Origin: Adineta ricciae
Lineage: Eukaryota; Rotifera; Eurotatoria; Adinetida; Adinetidae
Direction: 5' to 3'
Length of the DNA stretch: 64,000 bases
NCBI GenBank assembly: GCA_905250025.1
Contig: CAJNOJ010000009.1
Location: 620,001 to 684,000, forward strand
Each line of letters opens with the position of its first letter. Positions within the stretch are counted from its first letter, which is position 1. Made by a program: the position numbers and the translations under genes. This document shows, in pieces, positions 34,673 to 49,857 of the stretch. Under the pieces are notes generated by a model. That model had not been told where the DNA came from. It was given only the letters and a program-made list of their open reading frames with translations, and did no database searches.

Positions 34673-36808
34673 TTAATTAAATAAAACATTTTTCTCTAAG
34701 ATAGTCGTTGGTAATGGATTACATTCAGTATCCATGAGATGATCATCTTTACCAAAAAATGGCATGGTAGAAGATGATGATGACTGTTCATGGTATCGCT
34801 GTTGATTCGATAAATCCGCCATTTGTTGTAAATGTTGACAGTATTCTTGACTTAAACTTGTTGGCTTGTTCGATGAAACTAGATCGGGTGGCGGTAGAGG
34901 TTGAGAAAGATTCAAATCTGACGTTAGATCATGTGTGTCGTCGTTATTCATCGTTGATATGTCTTCATTGTCACTGGGAGAATCGGATTTGTACGATGTG
35001 ATCGAACTAATCGGGACACTTGTTGTATGTTGAAGAATTGGATTCGGACGGCGAGGATTTAAGCGTGATGATTGATGATGCCGAGAACGGCGATGATGTC
35101 GATGCTGACGAGGACGCTGCGAAGAAGTTCCGATTGATGATGCACGACTTTCCGTACATTCACAACTAGAGAAAAAATTGAATTAGATAGAGACCTAAAG
35201 CGTAAATCTGATTTTGTTTTACTCGTTGACATGATAGCAATATTTATCATTATTATCGTCTGCAAAGAATGACCAGAGAAAGTTCACCGCACGATTGGAT
35301 GGCGATGGTTCCACTGTACTCGATGACGGACGAAAAACGCCTAGGACTCTAGATCGAAATGAATTTCTAATCAACTGAAGAGTATTCTGAGTTTCCATAC
35401 TTTTTCGTCATTGTATAAGTCAGATCAATTGGTAATGTGACTGGTAAGGCCATGAATGACCAGACTTTGTAGATTTTTGAATCTGTAAAGTACCGTCGTA
35501 TAGGATCTTCTTCTTTTTGTCTAGCATCCGCAAAAACTAATGTAAAAAGAAAACTAACTAAAATAAATTCTTACATTTCAGGACAACTTACCAGCAAACA
35601 GTGATGTCGGCAATTCTTTCTTTCGTGTCACTTTCTCACAATATGGACTAAATGTTGCTTCGCTACTTGCTACGTTCGATTCTACATCGGAATGACATGA
35701 TTCCTGATCTGAATATTCATCATTCGTCGATTCTTCTTCAACGTCATCTAATTGTTCGTACATTTGATGAGCGTCGACTGCAATACCACCATTACCCAGC
35801 TGTTTTTCATCATCATTAACTGGCTCGGTATAATCTTCGCCAAGGACAGACGATATGGTTGTTTTTGTACTGATATGAGACGAAATAACCATGTCTAAAC
35901 AAAAAAATATCGATCAACAAAAAGACTGAAGTTTTTATTAGTTACTTCTCGTTTGTAGAAACTTCAAACCATCGATATATCCACGCCAACAAATCTGTTT
36001 CAATACTGATAGGTTCGGAGGAAATAAAGCTCGCGTCAGTCGATATAGATTCTCTTGTGTGCATGAAATATCTGTACCTATTGAACACAAAATCCGTACA
36101 TTATTCGTTCTCGTCAACTATGTTCTTAGTTCTCACCACGAAAATCGACACTGTAAAACGATCCTGATTCATCTCTTGGACAAATATCACTTTCACCAGC
36201 AAATGGAGATACTAAGATGGTGCCTTCATCAATGATTGGATTATTATTTGTTAAACCTCCATCCCAATAATACTAGACAGATAAATAAACATGTGTCAGT
36301 TCTACTTTGAATCACGTCGACTTACTTCTCCACGAAATTTGTGTGGTATAATACCGGACCAATATGGAACAAAACTTGAACAAATTAACACTTGAATTAG
36401 CTCTTCTCGTGTTTGAAAGTGATTGATAACAACATTTTTATTATCTTTCCAGCGTGTCAATGATATGTACAAACGTCCGGAACATAGTTCATGTGCATTC
36501 GGTGGTAGAATTCTTCTTAAACCATTTCGAATGATATCAACAATACTGAATGTTGGATGTAGTGGACCTAATGCGCGACTTCGTGCACGTATTGCTATTT
36601 CCAGTGCATCACTACACATTTGTCCAAGACAACAGCCGCTCATTGCACAAGCAGCAACGAGTGAACCAGCTGAACATCCAGCCATTTTATTCTCCAGAAC
36701 TTCAGGTGCATGCTCCTTGAATGCACAAATAACACCAATGTGATAGACACCCAGAAATCCACACCCAGAAAATGATAAATTAATTGGAGAGGACGATTTA
36801 CAAACCAT
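34673..36808 (-). CDS. Patatin-like phospholipase, ATGL (PNPLA2)-like
   Basis: Triacylglycerol lipase family that starts lipolysis at lipid droplets. The first exon has the oxyanion loop [12 protein letters not shown] (about residues 14-25) and nucleophile motif GCSAG with Ser46. The second catalytic residue is the Asp in [13 protein letters not shown] (next exon, about 36260). The patatin core continues with [13 protein letters not shown] and SVDFRGTDISCT. Later exons give [16 protein letters not shown] and [13 protein letters not shown]. An unusually long Ser/His/Arg-rich disordered tail ends ILEKNVLFN. About seven exons with short introns. ATGL is activated by ABHD5/CGI-58; two ABHD4/5-like genes lie 18 kb away in this window. 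Confidence 0.85.
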
Positions 36809-38863
36809 TCGTTAGAGTAATATAAGAAAAAATAAATCTAAAAGACAAGACTTTTTTTTGTGTCGCTTCATTTTTCGACATCATATGATGTACAAGTGCG
36901 CACGTTTATCAAAATTAATCGTCGTCATATTATCTTAAAATTGTCCGAATAGTGTTACTATCAGAATTATTTACTAAGAATTACAAGGGTATTTCGTTTT
37001 CTTCTGTAACTGAAGGTGTGTGAATGTGAAAGAGCATATGACCTCCCCGCATCACATGGAATAGGTGTGAGTGCTGATACCTTTGTCCCGAGGATTCTCT
37101 AGATAAGAAAAAGTAAAAAAACAAAAGTTCTGTTATCTCGTCAGTAAACAGAATTCGAATGATCTAGAAGGATACTTCTGTTCGATAGTGATTTGTTTTT
37201 AAACGAAAAAATAGGAGAAATATTGGAAATTACCGTTCTAGATTAATAACCGACATGTCTACGATGAATCACATGTCACATCTTGTGAAATATATTTAAA
37301 TAAAACAGAAAAATAACTATGTACACGACTGGAACAGAAGGATGAAAGTAGCAACCAATGAAATAAGAAGATACAACCACCTACATACATACACATACAT
37401 TTCTCAGCGAAACAGAAAGATGTCATCTGTGTACTTGAATAGATCTCATCAACAATCGGACTGAGAAAAAAAAAACTTCCCATTCTTAAACAGTCTATCT
37501 ATCTAAGCGTTAAAAAGGGTATCATAGTTCTTAATGTTAGGCTGATCTCCTGAAAAGTTTACAAAATCGTTGTCAGTTACATAATCCTTGTCGAAAGTGA
37601 GAATAGGTTGATTTACTTGCGTTGTTTCTTATTATTAGTGTGGATATACACGATTTATGCAACTGATCAGGCCGGAATATGACCAATAACATTTTTTTTG
37701 TTACTTATTACTTACCTAAAACGATGTTTCACCTTGATGAAACGAAATAATACAAACATACAGAAACAAAATCCAGTACTGTGATTGTAAAGTTTGATTT
37801 GACACAGATATACACTACAATCAAACATGTGTGGATAAACAAGTCGAGAAATAATGTTGATACCTGTCTCGTTGACAATAAATCGTACTCCTTCGAGTTC
37901 TATTCGTATTACTTTGAAATTTCAATAAGCTATACGAAATAGTTTACGTCGTTTTTTTTATACCGATGTTTAATATCTCTCGTTTGAGATTCGAATGACA
38001 TAACACTAAATCATGTCAAGTGAACATTTCATAAATAGTTTTCTGCACATGAAATGTTCGTTAATGTCAAGGTTAAATGTAGTTTATAACTAATCATTTC
38101 AATCTTCATATGTGATCAATACACTTGCAAAACTTTTCCTTTTCAATCGGCATTTCTTAAAAGAAAAAGTGTCATATTTTTATGATGGTACCAATAGAAT
38201 TTTCATCAACCGTGGTAGACCTTTTATGCCTATAAATGTGAAGACAAAAATGTTAACAATCTGTGGATGTGCTATCCTCTCTTTTGTTCTACAATCGGTT
38301 CTTTATGTATCTCGTGTCTGTTCTGCAACAGATACGATTGGTACTCTAATAGTTATAAGCATTCGTCAATGTCAGAGACAGGCAACTCTTTCGTCGTTGT
38401 TATTACCATGTACAAAGAGAAAAAATAGTGAAACAAATACTTCGATTTATCCACAAAGATATGTGTTCGTCGTATGAATAGTTTACATATCGCGTATGGA
38501 GGTGAAGAGAAACAGAAACTTATTCGTTATTGAGCTAAGGCAATGTCGTTGCTTTTCGTCGACTATTGAACGAAAGAGAACTTCTAACCCCTATCGTCAT
38601 GTGATGGTTATATACCTACAGGACACATATTAACTGTTTTTTTCTCTCTCTCTCTCCTCATCGCTTGTTCTTCCGTTTTCTCTTTCCTTTAATACATTGT
38701 ATGAGAGAATAAGAGCAATTCGGGCAATGAAAATTTCTTTCACATGTAATATGATCGACTTGTATCTCTGCTGAAATCAGTAATAAGAAAGTTTTTCGTC
38801 TAGATATTTGATTTTGACTGCAAGCTTCTTATTCAATGAATATTTATCTTTTTACTTTTAAAC
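36809..38863. other. Divergent intergenic region (about 2 kb)
   Basis: Lies between the minus-strand PNPLA gene and the plus-strand sphingomyelin-synthase-like gene, so it should contain both promoters. The 121-codon plus-strand frame at 38112-38477 has no family features and no splice link to the downstream gene that I can defend. A pyrimidine run ttttttctctctctctctc lies at about 38638-38656. Confidence 0.45.
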
Positions 38864-39652
38864 ATGCTGAAATTATGTTCTCGTGTCTCTTCTATCAAGT
38901 ATCATTATCAACTACGTGTTAGTTATGAATTACAAATGTATGTTCTCAAATCGTTGAGAGATTTATTATTATTAGCCCTGGAATTTTTCATCGAAAACAC
39001 CATGGTACAAGTCGTATCAACTCTTCGGCACAATCGTACTCCATTACGTGACCTTGGCTATGAGTTTCTAGTGTATATCAATGCGGATAGAATCGCTTTC
39101 TTTAACGATCCAGTTAGTGTAGAACATTTGGCTATTATCTGGGTAATTTTCTGTTTTCTACATGGTACTAAAGGTTTAACCGTTATTCAGAAAGGTGCAC
39201 GGTGTCTGACTATCGCTCGTTCACTACGCATTTGTATGTTCTCATTAACGCTTCTGCCATCTCCAAAGCCTTGGTGTCGTTTTACTGGTCCTATCAATCC
39301 ATTCCGAGCGCATGTTGGCGGTATTTGCAATGACTTACTCTACAGTGGACACGTTGTTATCTACACATTGACAGCAATCTCATTTACACTTCTATCTCGA
39401 GAATATTCCCTGAAACTCTTACGTTTTAGTCTACGAATTTTCACGTGGTTCTACGTGTTTCAGAGAATTATATGCACAATATTAGAACGACATCATTATT
39501 CTATAGATATGGTTCTAGGTTTTATTGTCACAATATTAATATGGCAGTGCAAAGCGTTACACAGGGATCTGCCTAGGGTGCCACACAATTTATTTTTACA
39601 TTTAAAACAATTGTTTTGCCCAAAAGTTTATTCGATTCTCAAAGAAGTGTAG
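38864..39652 (+). CDS. Sphingomyelin-synthase-like membrane phosphotransferase (PAP2_C)
   Basis: Single-exon, 262-residue polytopic protein. The family motifs appear in order. TPLRDLGYEF resembles D1 (about residues 64-73). ARSLRICMFSLTLLPSP resembles D2 (about 119-135). CNDLLYSGHVVIYTL is D3 with a catalytic His. RHHYSIDMVLGF is D4 with the second His and Asp. The spacing fits the His-His-Asp triad of sphingomyelin synthases and related enzymes that transfer phosphocholine or phosphoethanolamine to ceramide in Golgi or ER membranes. The N-terminus lacks a SAM domain, so it is not of the SAMD8 type. Substrate cannot be inferred. It converges with USP39, 26 bp apart. Confidence 0.8.
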   Translation: MLKLCSRVSSIKYHYQLRVSYELQMYVLKSLRDLLLLALEFFIENTMVQVVSTLRHNRTPLRDLGYEFLVYINADRIAFFNDPVSVEHLAIIWVIFCFLHGTKGLTVIQKGARCLTIARSLRICMFSLTLLPSPKPWCRFTGPINPFRAHVGGICNDLLYSGHVVIYTLTAISFTLLSREYSLKLLRFSLRIFTWFYVFQRIICTILERHHYSIDMVLGFIVTILIWQCKALHRDLPRVPHNLFLHLKQLFCPKVYSILKEV

Positions 39653-39678
39653 CATGTGACCAGACACAGCATGATTCA

Positions 39679-42111
39679 CTAGGATTTTTTGAATAATTGA
39701 TCTACATCACGACGTTCCCAGATCTAAATACAGATATAAATATATATTTTGATTATTAAATAAAGAATGATAAATTATTACTTGTAAATACGATTCGGAG
39801 AGTGTGATCATCTGTGGTAAGACATCAATCACGTGTAAATCTTGCAATTCATACCAAATGCCTGAGCCCTAGGCGAAGAAAGAGAAAGAGAATATCGAGT
39901 GATGTTTTCACACTTTTAGCAAACCTTATGCAGAACATGAACGCGATAGGTACCTTTTCCTACAAATAGAAATCTTCAATAGACAACAATGGAAGATGCA
40001 AATGTAGAACTGACCTGGTTCGCCATCGTGAACAACATTCGAAATCAGATCATAAGTTGTCGATGGACTTTCAGTGAGCGCCGATGGGTCAATACGATGT
40101 TCAGGCAACAATTCACGAAGATCCACGTTTCTAGAATAGTTACAAAACGTTTTTTTCTTCCGGCCAGTATCAGCGAAAACAACGTTTTACTCAAGTATTC
40201 AAACTACATTTACTCTCGCTAATCTCTTTGTTTCATATAGTCATAAGATTTACTGAAATTTACGAAAAAAGTGTTCTAATTAATTGTGAATATCGGACGC
40301 CGAAAACTTTCATTTTTCTCGCTATGATACATACTTAATTGGAAAATTGACAATTGTGGGATTCTTTTCCAAAAAGAATGTGTTCTTCGTAAAACGCTGA
40401 AATGAAAACAAGAGCGTTGACAATCAGTTTCACGAATTATATGTCTTACTCGAAAGCATAGAATCAAGTACGGTGGTAGTTTGATGATTTCATAACGTCT
40501 GAGAAAGTTATCCTTGTGTGTTTTCAGTTCTTGTGCTGTTTGTCCATCGAATTTGGTTAGAATTTGAAAAAGTGGCACTTGTGGAATGATGCTTTCTTTC
40601 AGTTCGTCTCGAAACAGTGGTGGCGGTGGTAAATCAACAGATAAGAACAGATACGGTGTTTCTTCACTTGATTCTTCAGAGAAAAATTCGTAGTCATTCG
40701 CATTGTAGATGTTCAATAGGCTTACCTTGGTATTCTTCGGTTGCAAGTAGTTTTCGTTTCTCATCTTCGCCCTAATAGGAAAGAGCAATTTTCAAATTTG
40801 AACTTTGCATTTGATACTTACCATATCAACAGGTGGAATTTTTCGTGTGTAAACTCTCATTTTGCCTTGGAAAGCTTTGTAGATAATACTACTATTAGCG
40901 CTCTTCGTTCCATTCAACGTCAAGTGAAGACTATTGAGTAGCCATGCAAGAAATTCGACTGGGTCACCTTGCTCCGTGATCTGAAAGCGTTTTTTACTAC
41001 ATTTAACAACTGCTTGTAACATTTCATGTGGCGAAACGTGAGCTTTGAAATTTCTCGGATTCCATAATTTGCGAACTAATTCACCGAAACGTTTGACAAG
41101 ATTGACCATTATATCACCAGGTGCAACACGTATATCAGCATAATTATCTTCTTGAAGAAAATAATCACGTAGCGGGCCAACATTTATCATCGCCTAAATT
41201 TCCAACGAAGAGAAAGAGTTTTCGCGATGAAGAAATAATTTACTTGTAATATAACATTGCAGTAATCATTTGCTTTGATATTATTCAAACCAACGATACC
41301 TAAAAGTGTACACTGGATAATGGAAATCAATCATTGAAATGTTCACTTACCAGGTAGATATAGAGTTCCATCATAAGCACGAACCATTTTTTCATTTTTA
41401 TCTAAATTTTCTATTTGTTCATTTGAATACGTTGGATTCAAGACATACTAAACAGAAAATCCAAATGATATACACATCGAACATGAAACTTTCTCATACT
41501 TTAATATCATCTAATGACGAATCGATAATTTCATAGTTATCCGGTAGACAAAAGATTTGTAACGAAAGCAGATTGATAAAAACATGATGTTCTGCTTCTA
41601 CACTATGTGTATATGCACACGATTTCTGTCCTCGACCTAGAACAAACGAAGGACTTGTATTTACCACTGAAAACATTCGATAAGTAACCTTGAAAGTATT
41701 TGCCGCACACTAAACAGGCATAGACGTTGTTATTCAATAGTGTAATTGAACAAAGCTTCTCAAAATCGAAGTCTAACACACTCCTACGATAAAAGTTCAA
41801 CAACATTATTTTCTCATTCAATAAGCGAAACATACCGATTAATTGTATCTAAGTATGGACAGTTTCGACTACGACTATCCACTACCGTTGGTTCCGCTTT
41901 AATACTTGTATGGATCATCTCCCGTAATGTTGTACCAACAACCGGTACACCTACCATATGAAAAAGAGAGGAATGGTGGATTGAACAATGCATAAGATGT
42001 GTGCGTACCTTTTTTCTTTTTTGCTACGGGTTGATAGCCAGCATTGTTGACTGATGGACTTGGCTCATAGGCTCGTTTGATACCTTGAATTTGTTTAATA
42101 TTTTCACTCAT
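39679..42111 (-). CDS. USP39: USP39, U4/U6.U5 tri-snRNP-associated protein 2
   Basis: Splicing factor with a zinc-finger UBP domain and an inactive ubiquitin-protease fold. The first exon is MSENIKQIQGIKRAYEPSP. Next comes NRYLDTINR-type sequence and the UBP zinc finger (CSITLLNNNVYACLVCGKYFQGYLS; SCAYTHSVEAEHHVFINL). The USP fold starts GLNNIKANDYCNVILQAM. The position of the usual catalytic Cys is Asp (NDY), as in USP39 orthologues. GDPVEFLAWLLNSLH and PPYLILCFRRFTKN follow, and the protein ends RRDVDQLFKKS. About ten exons with short introns. The inactive site and tri-snRNP role are established for the family. Confidence 0.92.
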
Positions 42112-42317
42112 CTAGAAATGTTTCATGAGAAGTTTTATTGATTTTTTTTGTTAGTAAAGTTGATAATGTTTTATTGTTGTCTCAGGAATATTGAGCAACA
42201 GGCAAATAAGAAGGAGAACAAAAGAAAACGAAAAATAACACTTGAATAATATTAAAAAAGAATTTGTTATGTTTTTTTTTGTGGTAAAACGTATTTCTAG
42301 GATTCAATATTCTATAA

Positions 42318-44208
<1,891 letters not shown>

Positions 44209-44457
44209 CGTTCACGAATATTTCCAAATAATTTATCTGAAGAACAAAGAGGAAAATAGATAATTAACACCGATCATACACAATACTAATATAAATAGAG
44301 TTTTTATTTCCTTTTTGAAGTTGAGCTTGTCATGCTAAAGAAGGAACGATCACGCGCACAACACAAATATATGAACACACATAGAGAAAAATTAACGAAC
44401 GTAGTTTTTAATATTTGCTTTTGTAGACCTATCAAATATATCTGTTGTTCTGCCTAT

Positions 44458-45074
44458 CTAATCAACGTGTGTAGCAGGTGATACATGAGGTATAGCGTGA
44501 TGCACATGATCACCATTACTAGCAGTTTCATTTGTCACCGACAAACAATCATGACGTGAAGGTCGTCGAGTTTCCATGTCATGCTCAACTGCTTCTTCCC
44601 ATGACTCGTGTTTGACACCTTCAGCTAAGTGTAGAAGTTTGATATGCACAGCCATGACTTTTTCATTCTTCGGCGGCATTAGCATTTTCTTAAAGGAAAC
44701 AATGTCGCCTTTTTTCGGTACATAATCATCATCGATACTAAATTGATTAGACAGTGTATACGATGGAGAAAAGAACGATTTCATACTCAGAGACGTGTGC
44801 AAAAATCACTTGACTCGGGTTGTCTTTAGGACGAATATAACCATGACCTTTTTCTCGGCAAAATTCTTCAATCGTGCCTTCGTAGGATGGACTTTGTAGC
44901 GCCCGCTCACACCTGAATAACAGATCAACGATATATATCGAATTAGAATATATACACAAAGAAGTTATTTGAAACTCACTGAGAAAGTGTTCGTTCTCGT
45001 CGTGGAATAATTGGATGTGGCAGATGATCACTCGAACGAGGTGAAAGTGATACGCCAGATGGCGAACGAGACAT
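44458..45074 (-). CDS. Cold-shock-domain protein, CARHSP1/CSDC2-like
   Basis: Three exons. The N-terminus MSRSPSGVSLSPRSSDHLPH is Ser/Pro-rich and leads to IIPRRERTLSQ, resembling the phosphorylated linker of CARHSP1. The cold-shock domain follows: FCREKGHGYIRP is RNP1, and VIFAHVSE is RNP2-like. DDDYVPKKGDIVSFKKMLMPPKNEKVMAVHI and LAEGVKHESWEEAV complete the match. Family members bind RNA and regulate mRNA stability or translation. The tail rich in His (HVHHAIPHVSPATHVD) is an addition. It lies 250 bp from PSMC1 on the same strand. Confidence 0.85.
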
Positions 45075-45310
45075 TGTTGACCGTAGGATAGAAAATATTT
45101 AATCTGAAACACACATAAATTAAAATCTATTTACAACAGAGTAGAAGAGATTTTCTATATCGAAGCTATTAGTTTTGTTATTTATGATCAGACATTGAAA
45201 ATATCACCTATTCAATATGCCTATATGGATCAAACCATTCGTTGAATTCTATGTTAAATTGAAGAAAAACATCCGTTCAAGTTCAACGAAGATCTATTTT
45301 ATTTATCTGA

Positions 45311-46063
45311 TCAGATTTCTCCATCTTCTGTTGCCGATAGTGACTTTGTTCTTGCTGATACATCGACAGTGGCTTCGTCTTCCATTGCATCTGTACTCTC
45401 CGAATCCATTTGGTCTTGCGGTAATAAAGCAGCAAGATATGGCAATGGAGAAGTCGTATTTTTTATTAGAAAATAATCGTTGATATTTGCTCCCTGATTG
45501 TTGATAACAGAAATTTTCTCATTGGTCTGTAGTTTGAATTTCACTAAGGATCGCTGCAAGGCTCGACGTTGGTCAGCCAGCAATTGTCGAACGCGCGGAT
45601 AGTCTTTTCGTAGATCTGCATAGGTTTCGCTAGATATAAATGTATGAGGATCGGGAAATTCTGGAAGAAAATCCGGAATATAAATAGGCCGATGTTTACG
45701 CGAAGAATTATCATTTGTCGTATGTGTTACTCGAAATAATTTCGTTGGATGTGTTTCTGTTTGACGATCTGGTGAACGGAGACGATGCTTAATCGGTTGA
45801 TTACACGTTTGGTGTAACAATGATGATTTGACATTCATCATTTGTAACGAACGTGCAATATCAGCTGGACACGGTTCGGTACGTGATTGAACTTCCGTCA
45901 GATTTTTAACGTTGAGTAATAACCGACGAAGTATTGTATTGGATACATCGAGAATTTGATGATAGGCACTAAGTTCAATATTATCAAAGCCATACTCGCG
46001 AATGATCAGTGCTAATGAACGTTCGAAAAGAACATCATACGGACTATCAGAGTTTGTATCCAT
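45311..46063 (-). CDS. TAF8: TFIID subunit TAF8
   Basis: Single-exon, 250-residue protein. Residues about 8-95 form the histone fold that pairs with TAF10 (ERSLALIIREYGFDNIELSAYHQILDV; PADIARSLQMM). The TAF8 C-terminal motif is YIPDFLPEFPDPHTFIS (about 126-142). An acidic tail ends SLSATEDGEI. TAF8 nucleates the TAF2-TAF8-TAF10 module of TFIID. The 247-bp spacing to the downstream cold-shock gene and lack of introns are unusual among its neighbours. Confidence 0.9.
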   Translation of the reverse strand: MDTNSDSPYDVLFERSLALIIREYGFDNIELSAYHQILDVSNTILRRLLLNVKNLTEVQSRTEPCPADIARSLQMMNVKSSLLHQTCNQPIKHRLRSPDRQTETHPTKLFRVTHTTNDNSSRKHRPIYIPDFLPEFPDPHTFISSETYADLRKDYPRVRQLLADQRRALQRSLVKFKLQTNEKISVINNQGANINDYFLIKNTTSPLPYLAALLPQDQMDSESTDAMEDEATVDVSARTKSLSATEDGEI

Positions 46064-46671
46064 TATTTCAAATAAATAAAATCTATATGAATCAATGAAT
46101 CTTTATTTGCGAAATAACGACGATAATGAGTAGACAAGAGAGTTAACAGCCAATCAGAATTAATGAAAATTTTTCTTATCTAGCAACTAGTGACATCACG
46201 GACGAATTCCTGTGAACTGATATGACACTGATTTATGCGTGAAAACAAGTTCACCCGGATTATTTACATACATCAAATGTAAATGAGGACATTCAACTGT
46301 GACTTCTTACAAAATCAGACGATTCTATTTCATTTGATTGATACAAGAAGATTGAAGACATATCGTCTAATATAGCACTTTAGGATGGCATTGCATCGAC
46401 AACAAACATAGATGACAGTACAAAGATGTTGATGTGTTATTGATTATATCTTAAATAGATTCTATTACTCGGTCATCAACTAGGGAAGAAACTGTGAGAT
46501 GAGAAGAGATATTTATTTGTAATATGAGTTAACAACATCGAGTTTTTGCTTATCAAATAATGAATATATCACACATGAATTAAATGTTTTGATTTGAATT
46601 TTTATTTTGTCTCTTGAAGAAGAGATTGAATCAAACAACTAAAATCGAACTCGAAAGAAATTGCGAATCAT
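46064..46671. other. Intergenic between TAF8 and the next minus-strand gene
   Basis: TAF8 promoter side and 3' flank of the Ser/Pro-rich gene. Nothing else seen. Confidence 0.5.
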
Positions 46672-47946
46672 CTAGGACTTATTCGACGATTCGATGCATA
46701 TTGTATCGTGTTTTGATTGTTTACGATGCGATGATTGTGTTTTGTTTGGCGAAAAAACTGATTTCCGCTTTAATGTACCAGACAATGTTGAATCGTTGCT
46801 ATGAGAAGATGTTTTCTGTAGATGATTATCTGGCTGCGGTGTTAAGACCGTATCTATCGATGATGATTCTTCACTTGTTATTGTCACGGATGGCGATGTT
46901 TCTACCGATGATGATTTTTCCGAGAGAACATCGGTTGGTTGTTGAACAAGACCCAACGAATTGAATAGCTGCTTTTCTTTACCAGATGATGTGGCTGTTA
47001 GTGATTCGTCAGTGGGGACGAATGAATTGTGCCGAGGAACGATGGGTGAGGGTGAAGATGGAGATGTTCGCTGAGAATTCATAGCGGGGCTGTCCAGATC
47101 ATAGGGACGAAATAGTTTTGATTTGGGTTTTGGTGGTTGTGATGTTGCCTGTAAAACAAAGACAAATTTGTCTATGGAACATTGCAAAGATTTTTTTACT
47201 TCAGATTTCTCGTCAACTTTGCCTTGTATGGGAGCACTATTGAAATGAGATCGATAGATTCATAGATATTATTGTTCGTCCTACCGTCCTATGACGTCAG
47301 CTGCTTTCGTATTTGGAAATAGCAATGATGTGGGTAATGGTATTCTAGGCTGTTGTGCAAGTGACTGAAAATATGCAGATGGAGGAAACGGACCGGATGA
47401 CTGCGGTGCCATGAAACGGTATGGTTCGGAGCCATCGAAACGTCTGTAGATAGAAAAAGAATGACGTATAATCATTCGAATAATGACCATCAATTTCGCT
47501 ACCTATTCAGAATAGGTAAATTGACATTCAGACTATCAGATCCAGGGTAGTTTCGAAGGTAATTCCGTCGCATATCTTCTCTTCGTTCTACCTAAAGTGG
47601 ATAACATTTCAAATCTACTGGCAAAAGAAGAGAAAAACAAAATATTTACTTCTTGAACGTATTGTGTATATAATCGTAGAGCTTGTTCAGGTGACATTGA
47701 ATTATTTACATGCGACATAGGTGGCTGAATGCAATTTGGAGTTCCATTATGATTTGCATCTAAATAAGGGAGAATACAATCGACGATCGAAATCTGACAT
47801 CGAGCTACATCTAGGAACGTACTAATTTTATTCTTTTCTTCCACGTTTTCAGCTAATCTTTTTAGCGCATCGGCAAAACTGTTTGTCGGTCCCGATTTAA
47901 GTCCAGTAAACGGTGGATTTGAAGATGCCGACCAACCGAAGGACAT
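46672..47946 (-). CDS. Unrecognised Ser/Pro-rich protein, 5 exons
   Basis: The first exon starts MSFGWSASSNPPFTG and ends RLYTQYVQE. Subsequent exons join in frame through short introns: VERREDMRRNYLRNYPGSD, RFDGSEPYRFMAPQSSGPF, APIQGKVDEKSE and the last, ATSQPPKPKSKLFRPYDLD. The N-terminal 70 residues look helical (FADALKRLAENVEEKNKISTF). The rest is disordered, rich in Ser, Pro and Thr with acidic clusters. Near the C-terminus LKRKSVFSPNKTQSSHRKQ resembles a nuclear-localisation signal. A nuclear regulatory protein is plausible, but I cannot name a family. The 1.9 kb upstream region is long for this genome, as for a regulated gene. Confidence 0.65.
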
Positions 47947-49857
47947 CTGGAAAAGACATTAAATTGTCAGATTATTGCAACTACAATCAGTTGATTGTTC
48001 ATATATATATTGGTGATATATACGCACTATTCTACGTTAAGATGACATGGCAGACGGATAGGTGTGCTAATGAACTGAAGATATGAATAAGAGATAGAAT
48101 ACCACAATATCGTTAGTCAATCGATAGAGGAGAAACGTAACAAGGGTACCAGAACTAAAACGATGGCTTCCTAATGTGTCTGTATCTATCTCAGAATCTG
48201 TTTTTTTTTATACCATAGTACAATATCGAGAAAAAAGACAGAATATAAAAGAAGAGCGAAGAACTACGTGCGTGGTATTGTTCTTTTTCTTAGACATCAA
48301 ATAATGAGTTTTTAAATTTCGAATTAGAATATTTATACTAGATCATGAAAAGCAGAGCTTGAAGGTCATTTTCCATTTTCATGCAATAAAAGCAAAAATG
48401 GATTTGCTTAGAAAGTTCCATATAGGAAACATCTGCGTTACCACAGATCAAACGTGTAATGCAAAAAGTGTGTCGTACGGTTGATTTTTGCCATCTTGTC
48501 GATATGTGCTATCACCGATCACACATACTGACCGTACATAGTGTACCGATTAGACGGATAGAAGGTGACAGAGGCAAGAATTGAGAGCAAGGAGAGGAGA
48601 GAAAGAGAGCGACTGCAGTCAAAAAGCTAGTTGTGTACATATTGAAGGCGAAAAAAGTGCGAGCCGAGAACCCTAAAATTATTTCAAGACAATCTACACA
48701 TCATACCTTGACATGGATAGAATCTAAAAGAATTAAAGACGATTGATCTAACGTGCCAATGACAAATGCTTGTTACTTCGATTGAAGCAGTAGTTATTCT
48801 ATTGAACATACATACTTCTGTTTTCTCTTGAATGAGTATGAAACGGAAATAGCCATCTTCCTCCTTAAAACGCCTTTTCAAGTGTCTTTCTCTATCTTGA
48901 CGAGAAAACGCAAGTATATGTTCATTGCCGAAACGATTTAACGCATCATCAATATTTCATACACACGTACGCATAGAACTAAAAGAGCGAGAGCAATCAA
49001 CGCCTCTTCTTTTCCTCTTCGCTTGCTTTTCTTCCGACCCACTCACTCGTTCACTTTACTTTCTTCTACTGTCGCCAATCAATAGATGTTAGAAAAGGCA
49101 CAGACAGACAGAAGATCGAGATCGAGTAAGTTGATTAAATAAGAAGCAAAGAGAGAAAATTAGTCTGAAAGAAATGATTGAAAGAGAGTATACATTGACT
49201 TGCTACAAGTTTGAGGCAATTCGACCGATCATCGAATGACTATATGTGAACTGCGGGATAATGCTATTAGATATTTAAACAATAGTATTGAGCTTGAAAA
49301 TTTGACATCTGATTGATAGAGAATAAATTAAATTCAAACTAACACTGTCGCGATCATTTAAAGAAAAAACGACACAGACTATGCTGTCATATGATAGACA
49401 AAAATCATTTAGTGAACTTTTGTTATCGATGGAAAAAAAAGTCTTGTATTCGTTATGATCAAAACAAGAATATTTTTGTACTTTAGAACATTCTTTCTTA
49501 GTCAGCATATTTCAAGGACAAAGAACTGTCGTTGAGAGTTCTCATATTAATTGTTAACACGATTTAACATTGCATGAAGAAGAAACAATCAAATTTCATT
49601 GACATTCTTCGACTATTTCCTACCAATGAATAACTATCGTCAAGTGTTTAATACTAAAACTAATGACGATTGCCGACTATCAAGGAGAATGATTGAATTC
49701 TCACTCATATGGAGTCGCTTTAAACTTCATCAACATGATGACGGGTCCTTAGCAACGCCCATCTAACGTTGAAAATGGCCGAAAACAAATAATTGCCAGA
49801 AATAACAAAAATATTGTTGAATTGTAGTTCTTTTTATTTTTGAGAAAACTTCCGAAC
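47947..49857. other. Divergent intergenic region (about 1.9 kb)
   Basis: Between the minus-strand Ser/Pro-rich gene and the plus-strand small protein. Contains purine-rich stretches near 48540-48620 but no supported gene. Short open frames at 48684 and 49275 on the minus strand have no domain-like features. Confidence 0.45.

Noticed and set aside
38112..38477. 121-codon plus-strand frame upstream of the sphingomyelin-synthase-like gene
   Set aside because: No recognisable motif, no splice site joining it convincingly to the downstream frame, and the downstream gene is complete without it.
46614..46964. 116-codon plus-strand frame over the Ser/Pro-rich gene
   Set aside because: Antisense shadow of the last exon; no domain and no splice context.
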